Of a stretch of DNA of 64,000 bases, positions 57,775 to 64,000 are shown piece after piece. Both the position numbers and the translations under genes were made by a program. The stretch is taken from assembly GCF_900115075.1 (NCBI RefSeq), contig NZ_FOVG01000001.1:2108001-2172000 (forward strand), read 5' to 3'. Under the pieces are notes generated by a model. It did not search any database. It was not told the DNA's origin and saw nothing but the letters and a program-made list of their open reading frames with translations. Source of the stretch: Candidatus Pantoea varia. GTDB taxonomy: Bacteria; Pseudomonadota; Gammaproteobacteria; Enterobacterales; Enterobacteriaceae. Positions within the stretch are counted from its first letter, which is position 1; each line of letters opens with the position of its first letter.

Positions 57775-59046
57775 TTATTCGCCAGATGCCTGCGCTTCAT
57801 GCTTACCGTAGATCAACATCGGCTCAGACTGACCTTCAATAACTGATTCATCAATCACTACTTTTTCCACGTCGTCCATGGAAGGCAGGTCATACATCGT
57901 TTCCAGCAACGCGCCTTCTACAATGGAACGCAGACCACGTGCACCGGTTTTACGTGACATCGCTTTCTTCGCAATGGCAGTTAACGCCTCGTCACGGAAC
58001 TCCAGCTCAACGCCTTCCAGGTTAAACAGCGCCTGGTACTGTTTTGTCAGGGCGTTTTTCGGCTCACGCAGAATTTGAATCAGCGCTTCTTCGCTCAGTT
58101 CGCTCAGGGTCGCGACCACTGGCAGACGACCGATGAACTCAGGGATCAGACCAAACTTGATCAGATCTTCCGGTTCACACTGTGAAAGCAGTTCGCCTTC
58201 ACTGGCTTTCTGCGACTTCCCTTTCACGGTGGCGCCGAAACCGATACCGGATCCGGTTTCCACACGCTGGGCGATCACTTTGTCCAGGCCAGCAAATGCG
58301 CCGCCGCAGATAAACAGAATCTTCGAGGTATCAACCTGCAAAAACTCCTGCTGCGGGTGCTTACGTCCACCCTGCGGCGGAACGGCAGCGACGGTGCCTT
58401 CAATCAGCTTAAGCAGAGCCTGCTGTACGCCTTCACCTGACACGTCACGGGTAATCGACGGGTTATCAGACTTACGTGAGATTTTGTCGATTTCATCGAT
58501 ATAAACGATGCCGCGCTGTGCTTTCTGTACGTCGTAGTCACACTTCTGCAGCAATTTCTGGATGATGTTTTCAACGTCCTCACCCACATAACCGGCTTCA
58601 GTCAGCGTGGTGGCGTCAGCCATGGTGAACGGCACATCCAGCAGGCGTGCAAGGGTTTCTGCCAGCAGCGTTTTACCGCTACCGGTCGGACCAATCAGCA
58701 GAATGTTACTTTTGCCCAGTTCGATGCCATTGCTGGTATCGCCGTTGCGCAAACGCTTATAGTGGTTGTAAACCGCAACCGCCAGTACTTTCTTCGCTCT
58801 TTCCTGACCGATGACATAATCATCAAGGTGATGGCGAATCTCATGTGGGGTTGGCAACGCACTGCGTTCGCGATGCGGGGCAACTTCTTTAATCTCTTCG
58901 CGAATGATGTCGTTGCACAGGTCAACACACTCATCGCAGATATACACTGACGGCCCGGCAATCAGCTTTCGCACTTCATGCTGGCTTTTGCCGCAAAAAG
59001 AGCAGTACAGCAACTTTCCTGAACCGTCTTTGCGCTTATCTGTCAT
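57775..59046 (-). CDS. clpX: ClpX, AAA+ unfoldase of ClpXP
   Basis: 423 residues. The zinc-binding domain has Cys15, Cys18, Cys37 and Cys40; Walker A is GPTGSGKT and Walker [11 protein letters not shown]. The IGF-type loop region for ClpP docking ([13 protein letters not shown] precedes it) is in place. It unfolds SsrA-tagged and other substrates. Downstream of clpP by 134 nt. Confidence 0.97.
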   Translation of the reverse strand: MTDKRKDGSGKLLYCSFCGKSQHEVRKLIAGPSVYICDECVDLCNDIIREEIKEVAPHRERSALPTPHEIRHHLDDYVIGQERAKKVLAVAVYNHYKRLRNGDTSNGIELGKSNILLIGPTGSGKTLLAETLARLLDVPFTMADATTLTEAGYVGEDVENIIQKLLQKCDYDVQKAQRGIVYIDEIDKISRKSDNPSITRDVSGEGVQQALLKLIEGTVAAVPPQGGRKHPQQEFLQVDTSKILFICGGAFAGLDKVIAQRVETGSGIGFGATVKGKSQKASEGELLSQCEPEDLIKFGLIPEFIGRLPVVATLSELSEEALIQILREPKNALTKQYQALFNLEGVELEFRDEALTAIAKKAMSRKTGARGLRSIVEGALLETMYDLPSMDDVEKVVIDESVIEGQSEPMLIYGKHEAQASGE

Positions 59047-59180
59047 CAGTTAACCTCTTTTTGTTCTCAGGCCATACTCACGTACGGCTCTGGCCGTACA
59101 AAGACGGCCGAAATTCATTCAACCCATAATAGTACCGTTGTCCTGTTAACTATAGACCAGGGACAACGGTAAGTCGGGTC

Positions 59181-59804
59181 TTATTGGCGATGCGTCAGAA
59201 TTGAATCGACTAATCCATACTCTACCGCTTCACTTGCAGAGAGGAAACGGTCACGCTCAGTATCACGCTCGATTTCTTCCAGCGTTTTACCGGTGTGCTC
59301 AGCCATCAGCTCATTCATACGCTGCTTAACTTTAAGGATCTCGCGCGCATGGATCTCAATATCTGACGCCTGACCCTGATAGCCGCCCAGCGGCTGGTGG
59401 ATCATCACACGTGAGTTTGGCAGACAGAAACGTTTACCTTTGGTACCCGCCGTCAGCAGGAACGCACCCATTGAACAGGCCTGTCCCATACAGATGGTGC
59501 TGACATCCGGTTTGATAAATTTCATGGTGTCGTAGATCGACATACCGGCTGTGATCACACCGCCAGGTGAGTTGATGTAGAGATAGATATCTTTTTCCGG
59601 GTTTTCAGCTTCCAGAAACAGCATCTGCGCCACAATCAGATTAGCCATGTGGTCTTCAACCTGGCCGGTCAGAAAAATGACGCGCTCTTTCAGCAGACGG
59701 GAGTAGATGTCGTAAGAACGCTCACCACGCGAAGTTTGTTCAACCACCATTGGCACCAGCGCATTGTGCGGTGCAGTATATTCACGATCGCCACTGTATG
59801 ACAT
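59181..59804 (-). CDS. clpP: ClpP, ATP-dependent Clp protease proteolytic subunit
   Basis: 207 residues, equal to E. coli. The catalytic triad is Ser111 (GQACSMGAF), His136 (MIHQPLGG) and Asp185. A short N-terminal propeptide is removed on assembly. The start at 59804 ([14 protein letters not shown]) follows GGAGACGG; the ATG at 59837 would add 11 residues not found in relatives. Confidence 0.96.
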   Translation of the reverse strand: MSYSGDREYTAPHNALVPMVVEQTSRGERSYDIYSRLLKERVIFLTGQVEDHMANLIVAQMLFLEAENPEKDIYLYINSPGGVITAGMSIYDTMKFIKPDVSTICMGQACSMGAFLLTAGTKGKRFCLPNSRVMIHQPLGGYQGQASDIEIHAREILKVKQRMNELMAEHTGKTLEEIERDTERDRFLSASEAVEYGLVDSILTHRQ

Positions 59805-59947
59805 TACCGTCTCCTGGATAAATTTCATTGGCAACATTCTGTACCGATTCTACGTAAGACGCGCGGGAAACTCCACGTTACGCCTTTTCCGACAGCTTCA
59901 GGACGGTTAATCAGCCAGCCTCACTCTCATTTCTGCATACTCCCACT

Positions 59948-59976
59948 ATCTGGGGATGCTGCACGCATGTTTCAAG
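59948..59976 (-). promoter_or_regulatory. Sigma-32 heat-shock promoter of clpP-clpX
   Basis: On this strand CTTGAA (59971-59976) and CCCCAGAT (59948-59955) have a 15-bp spacer, close to the RpoH consensus, about 145 nt before the clpP start. Confidence 0.85.
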
Positions 59977-60084
59977 CATAACAATCTTTTCCCTGTTCGC
60001 TAACCCGGAAAAAGCGATGCGTGAATAATTTGCCGATTAATTAAACAAATAGCGGCAAAAGGGGGCTTTCTGTACGCAAAACAC

Positions 60085-60115
60085 AAAAAAGCCCGCGACT
60101 TTTCAGTCACGGGCT
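60085..60115 (-). terminator. tig terminator
   Basis: An 11-position stem (AGCCCGTGACT / AGTCGCGGGCT, one G.T-type mismatch, loop GAAA) followed by TTTTT, 24 nt after the tig stop. Confidence 0.92.
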
Positions 60116-60139
60116 TAGCACAGACGGTTAAATGCGTGA

Positions 60140-61444
60140 TCAGGCCTGAGCGGTCTGATTCATCAGTTCCTGGAAGTTGGTCTCTTTCTCGGTCACTTTA
60201 GCTTTCGCCAGGACCGCTTCAACCGCTTGCTCTTCCAGCGCAACGTTGCGCATATTGTTCATCAGCTCGTTATTCTTGCTGTAGAACTCGATCACTTCCT
60301 GCGGATCTTCATACGCAGAAGCCATCTCTTCGATCATGGTGCTTACGCGTGCTTCGTCAGCTTTCAGCTCGTGGGTACGAATCACTTCGCCCAGCAGCAG
60401 ACCGACAACTACACGGCGTTTAGCCTGCTCTTCGAACAGTTCGCGTGGCAGTTCCAGCGCCTGCTGTTCGTTGCCACCGAAACGCTGTGCAGCCTGACGA
60501 CGCAGAACGTCGATTTCGCTGTCAACCAGCGCAGCTGGCACGTCGATTTCGTTAGCGTCAACCAGACCGTCGATCGCCTGAGTTTTGATGCGGTTACGGA
60601 TAGCGCCTTTCAGCTCGCGATCCATGTTCTTACGCACTTCAGTGCGCAGACCGGCAACTGAACCATCTTCAACGCCGAAACGTTTGATGAACTCTTCAGT
60701 CAGCTCTGGCAGTTCGCGCGTTTCAACTTTCTTCAGCACGATTTCGAACTTCGCATCTTTCCCTTTCAGGGTTTCTGCGTGGTAGTCGTCCGGGAATTTC
60801 ACGTCGATAGTGAAAGTCTCGCCCGCTTTGTGACCCACAACGCCTTCTTCAAAGCCTGGGATCATGCGGCCCTGGCCCATAGCCAGAACGAAATCAGAGG
60901 CTTTGCCGCCTTCGAACTCTTCACCGTCTACTGAACCGTTGAAATCGATAGTGGCACGATCTTCCGGACCTGCAGCAGCGTCGCTTTCGATCCAGTTGGC
61001 CTGCTGCTTACGCAGGGTGTCCAGCATGGTATCAACATCAGCATCAGTCACTTCAACCACAGGTTTTTCGACTTCGATGTTTTCCAGGCCTTTCAGCTCA
61101 ACTTCTGGATAAACTTCGAATTCAACCGCGTAGGTGAAATCCTGACCTTCTTTGTACTCGCCTGGCACGTAGTTTGGTGCGCCAGCCGGATTGATTTTTT
61201 CTTTGATGATGGCGTCAACGAAGTTGCGCGTCATCAGCTCGCCCAGCACGTCCTGACGGACAGAAGCGCCGTAACGCTGCGCAACGATGTTCATCGGCAC
61301 TTTGCCTTTACGGAAACCATCGATGCGGACTTTCCTGGCAACGTCAACCAGTTCTTTTTTTACTGCGCTTTCGATGCTGTCAGCTGCAACAGTAATCGTA
61401 ATGCGACGGCCCAGGCCCTGAGTGGTTTCTACAGAAACTTGCAT
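60140..61444 (-). CDS. tig: Tig, trigger factor
   Basis: 434 residues (E. coli 432). The N-terminal ribosome-binding domain carries the [12 protein letters not shown] signature, residues about 150-245 are the FKBP-type prolyl isomerase domain, and the C-terminal helical arms follow. It binds nascent chains at the ribosome exit near L23. Confidence 0.97.
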   Translation of the reverse strand: MQVSVETTQGLGRRITITVAADSIESAVKKELVDVARKVRIDGFRKGKVPMNIVAQRYGASVRQDVLGELMTRNFVDAIIKEKINPAGAPNYVPGEYKEGQDFTYAVEFEVYPEVELKGLENIEVEKPVVEVTDADVDTMLDTLRKQQANWIESDAAAGPEDRATIDFNGSVDGEEFEGGKASDFVLAMGQGRMIPGFEEGVVGHKAGETFTIDVKFPDDYHAETLKGKDAKFEIVLKKVETRELPELTEEFIKRFGVEDGSVAGLRTEVRKNMDRELKGAIRNRIKTQAIDGLVDANEIDVPAALVDSEIDVLRRQAAQRFGGNEQQALELPRELFEEQAKRRVVVGLLLGEVIRTHELKADEARVSTMIEEMASAYEDPQEVIEFYSKNNELMNNMRNVALEEQAVEAVLAKAKVTEKETNFQELMNQTAQA

Positions 61445-61701
61445 CTTGTTACCTCAAAAAATCACGTGCTCGGTCAACTTCAGACACCACACATAGTGAA
61501 ATGCGCCGTATCCAACAACCGGGACGGCTTCCGTGAAGAGAACCTGATCCCTGTTACCAGAAGCGTCCCGAAGACATTCCGGAAAAATAGACGCAGCATT
61601 ATAGCGACATCGCTGGAATGAGTCGAGGACGCTAACTCACCACTTTTCAGCAGGTTTGCTGCTTTTTTGAGCCAGGGATCGCGTTTTTCGCTAAATAACA
61701 G

Positions 61702-61724
61702 AAAAAACGGCCCGCAGGCCGTTT
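61702..61724 (-). terminator. bolA terminator
   Basis: An 8-bp stem (AAACGGCC / GGCCGTTT) with six T residues on this strand, 14 nt after bolA. Confidence 0.9.
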
Positions 61725-61737
61725 AGATGAAGGGAGG

Positions 61738-62052
61738 TCAGGCGAGTGTTCCGGCACCACGACAGTTAGGCGAAGCCAGCACGGTATCCTGCAGCCCTTC
61801 CCACTCTTTCAGGGTGTAAGTATGCAGGGCTAAGGCATGGACGCTGCCCGCTAATTCAGCCGCCAGTTCGCCATAAATCAGGCGGTGACGCGCCAGAAAA
61901 CGCTGGCCCGCAAAGCAGTCGCTGACAATGACCACTTTGAAGTGACTTTCCGATCCGGCAGGAACGTTGTGCCGGTAGCTCTCGTCATGCACTTCAAGAT
62001 GAGCTGGCTGAAACGCCACACGCAGCTTTTCTTCTATTTGTTCGCGGATCAT
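61738..62052 (-). CDS. bolA: BolA, stress morphogen / Fe-S trafficking partner of Grx4
   Basis: 104 residues (E. coli 105). The class II KH-like fold includes [42 protein letters not shown], with the conserved His that helps coordinate a shared Fe-S cluster with Grx4. It affects shape and biofilm on entry to stationary phase. Divergent from yajG. Confidence 0.95.
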   Translation of the reverse strand: MIREQIEEKLRVAFQPAHLEVHDESYRHNVPAGSESHFKVVIVSDCFAGQRFLARHRLIYGELAAELAGSVHALALHTYTLKEWEGLQDTVLASPNCRGAGTLA

Positions 62053-62338
62053 GGCTATTACTCCTCAATGGCGAGCGCGGTGCCCCATCTCATTCAATCT
62101 TAGTCGCTTTTAATGCGCATACCCGTCAGCGAACGCTAAATATTGCATTTTATGTCAGCCCGCTTCCGGCGCGCATAATAACGCAGCTGAAACGAACAGC
62201 AAACCGACCTGTCAGAGAAGAGGCTTAAAACGGTTTCAGACACAATTTCCCCGGCACCAGGGCTTTTTTCACTGCCGGGCAATGCTATGATGCCCCCAGT
62301 TTTTGCAAACCACCCCCCTGACACCAACGAGAAAAAGT

Positions 62339-62917
62339 ATGTTGAAAAAACTGTTATTCCCACTGTTGGCTGCGTTCATTTTAGCCGGCTGTGCAACCAG
62401 CAATAATACCCTGACTATTCAGCCTAAAATTCAGTTGCCACAGCAGGATCCAGGCCTGATGGGTGTGACTGTGAGCATCAACGGTGCCGACCAGCGTAAA
62501 GATCAGGCGCTGGCAAAAGTAAACCGTGATGGTCAGTTAGTGACCCTGACGCCATCGCGCGATCTGCGTTTCCTGCTGCAGGAAGTGCTGGAAAAGCAGA
62601 TGACTGCTCGCGGCTATATGGTGGGTCCTAATGGCGCAGTCGATCTGCAGATTGTGGTTAACAATCTCTACGCCGACGTAACGCAGGGTAATGTGCGCTA
62701 CAGCATTACCACTAAAGCGGACATCTCAATCATCGCGACAGCGAAAAACGGCAACAAACAGGTTAAAAACTACCGCCAGACTTACAGCGTAGAGGGCGCG
62801 TTCAACGCCAATAACCAGAAGATTACCAACGCGGTGAACGCCACCATGAGCGATGTGATCGCGGATATGGCTCAGGACACCAGCGTCAACGACTTCATCA
62901 AGCAGAACGCCCGTTAA
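62339..62917 (+). CDS. yajG: YajG, outer-membrane-type lipoprotein
   Basis: 192 residues. The lipoprotein signal ends at the lipobox LAGC (Cys18), followed by Ala-Thr, not Asp, which favours outer-membrane sorting. The rest is a YajG-family domain of unknown function. The start at 62339 (MLKKLLFPLLAAF) is preferred to the ATG at 62303. It is followed by ampG. Confidence 0.93.
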   Translation: MLKKLLFPLLAAFILAGCATSNNTLTIQPKIQLPQQDPGLMGVTVSINGADQRKDQALAKVNRDGQLVTLTPSRDLRFLLQEVLEKQMTARGYMVGPNGAVDLQIVVNNLYADVTQGNVRYSITTKADISIIATAKNGNKQVKNYRQTYSVEGAFNANNQKITNAVNATMSDVIADMAQDTSVNDFIKQNAR

Positions 62918-62932
62918 GACCGTTTCTCCTCT

Positions 62933-62956
62933 GCCCTGCCTTGCGCAGGGCTTTTT
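62933..62956 (+). terminator. Terminator/attenuator between yajG and ampG
   Basis: A 7-bp stem (GCCCTGC / GCAGGGC) followed by TTTTT, only 19 nt before the ampG start codon, so some ampG transcription may depend on read-through. Confidence 0.85.
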
Positions 62957-62974
62957 GTTATCTGCAGGATCCGC

Positions 62975-64000
62975 ATGAACCACTATCTTCGCCTCTTCAG
63001 CCAGAAAAACGCCGCCGTCTTACTGCTCCTCGGTTTTGCTTCGGGTCTGCCGCTGGCCCTGACATCAGGCACGTTGCAGGCGTGGATGACGGTGGAAAAT
63101 GTCGATCTGAAAACCATCGGCTTCTTTTCACTGGTCGGCCAGGCCTACGTCTTTAAGTTTCTCTGGTCGCCGATGATGGACCGTTATACGCCGCCGTTTC
63201 TGGGCCGGCGTCGCGGCTGGTTACTGCTCAGTCAGTTGGCACTGGCAGGCGGAATTTTCGCGATGGGCTTTCTGCAGCCGGACCGCGATCTGACTCTGAT
63301 GGCCGCGCTGGCGGTGCTGATCGCGTTCTGCTCCGCCTCGCAGGACATCGTTTTTGACGCCTGGAAAACCGACATTCTGCCGCCTGAAGAGCGCGGCAGC
63401 GGCGCGGCGATCACCGTGCTGGGTTATCGACTGGCGATGCTGATATCAGGCGGGCTGGCACTGTGGCTGGCTGACCGCTATCTGGGCTGGCAGGCGACCT
63501 ACTGGCTGATGGCATTGATGATGGTGCCGGGCATTATCTCGACGCTGATGGCGAGCGAGCCGGACACGCGCATCTCAACGCCTCATTCGCTGCGTCAGGC
63601 GGTGGTGGATCCGCTCAAAGATTTCTTTCAGCGCAACAACGCCTGGCTGCTGATTACCCTGATCATTCTTTACAAGCTGGGCGATGCCTTTGCCGCCTCG
63701 CTGACCACCACCTTTCTGATTCGCGGCGTCGGCTTTAATGCCGGTGATGTCGGCCTGGTCAACAAGACGCTGGGCCTGCTGGCGACCATTATCGGGGCGC
63801 TCTATGGCGGCGTGCTGATGCAGCGCCTGAGCCTGTTCCGGGCGCTGCTGATTTTCGGCGTGCTGCAGGCAGTATCAAACTTTGGTTACTGGCTACTGGC
63901 GGTGACTGATAAACAGTTGTGGAGCATGGCCAGCGCCGTCTTTGTAGAAAACCTTTGCGGCGGCATGGGCACAGCGGCATTTGTCGCGCTGTTAATGACG
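62975..64000 (+). CDS. ampG: AmpG, muropeptide permease (cut by window edge)
   Basis: The first 342 codons are present with no stop. The MFS-type permease begins MNHYLRLFSQKNAAVLLLLGFASGLPLALT, as in E. coli, and shows about nine membrane segments. It imports GlcNAc-anhydroMurNAc peptides for cell-wall recycling and supplies the ampC-inducing signal. The rest lies beyond the right edge. Confidence 0.96.
   Translation, partial: MNHYLRLFSQKNAAVLLLLGFASGLPLALTSGTLQAWMTVENVDLKTIGFFSLVGQAYVFKFLWSPMMDRYTPPFLGRRRGWLLLSQLALAGGIFAMGFLQPDRDLTLMAALAVLIAFCSASQDIVFDAWKTDILPPEERGSGAAITVLGYRLAMLISGGLALWLADRYLGWQATYWLMALMMVPGIISTLMASEPDTRISTPHSLRQAVVDPLKDFFQRNNAWLLITLIILYKLGDAFAASLTTTFLIRGVGFNAGDVGLVNKTLGLLATIIGALYGGVLMQRLSLFRALLIFGVLQAVSNFGYWLLAVTDKQLWSMASAVFVENLCGGMGTAAFVALLMT

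Larger units (their letters stand above)
59838..60139. other. Intergenic region between tig and clpP
   Basis: 302 bases with no gene. It holds the tig terminator at its right end and the clpP heat-shock promoter in the middle (both listed). No other signal was recognised. Confidence 0.7.

Overview
The window is chromosomal DNA of an Enterobacterales bacterium, most likely Pantoea or a close Erwiniaceae relative. Almost every core gene matches its Escherichia coli counterpart by recalled sequence, and the order follows the E. coli ybbP-tesA ... lon-clpXP-tig-bolA-ampG segment in reverse. The ccdR-ccdA cysteine-resistance pair, known from Pantoea ananatis, supports that placement. The identification rests on recalled sequences; no database search was run.

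Layout. 1-6474: ybbP (cut by the edge), ybbA, tesA, then an AT-richer insertion holding a probable antibacterial effector/immunity pair, then ybbO, cnoX, qmcA and ybbJ. 6462-11005: copper homeostasis (cueR, copA with a conserved frameshift site), ybaP, the small RNA ChiX and ybaK. 11002-21682: an added LysR/PACE efflux module, ushA, ybaL, gsk, hemH, adk, and a second added module (an unrecognised 294-residue protein divergent from a GcvA-like LysR). 21717-29049: htpG, recR, ybaB, dnaX (with its tau/gamma frameshift site), apt, ybaN, priC, a small GlsB-like membrane protein and rsmS. 29046-34192: acrR with its operator, acrA and acrB. 34319-37330: a zinc-starvation island with two Zur-type boxes, zinc-free ribosomal proteins L31B and L36B, and a metal ABC importer preceded by an unannotated 27-residue membrane peptide. 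37545-46549: an unknown 117-residue ORF, tomB-hha, 4.5S RNA, atl, ybaY, tesB, glnK-amtB with a sigma-54 promoter and NtrC sites, and mdlAB. 46574-52490: ccdR/ccdA, cof, a YbaE-type SgrR-family regulator, queC, fadM and ybaV. 52631-64000: the protein quality-control block ppiD, hupB, lon, clpX, clpP, tig, then bolA, yajG and the 5' part of ampG.

Compared with the remembered E. coli order, fetAB, ybaST, fsr, aes, mscK, and ylaB/ylaC/maa are absent from their usual places. The insertions are the effector pair, LysR/PACE, the 294-residue/LysR pair, the zinc island and the 117-residue ORF.

The best candidate for a little-described system is at 1780-3146. It encodes a signal-less protein with a peptidoglycan-binding domain and a pesticin/T4-lysozyme-like muramidase domain. 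Its stop codon overlaps the start of a secreted, four-cysteine LprI-like protein, which is the expected form of a periplasmic lysozyme-inhibitor immunity factor.
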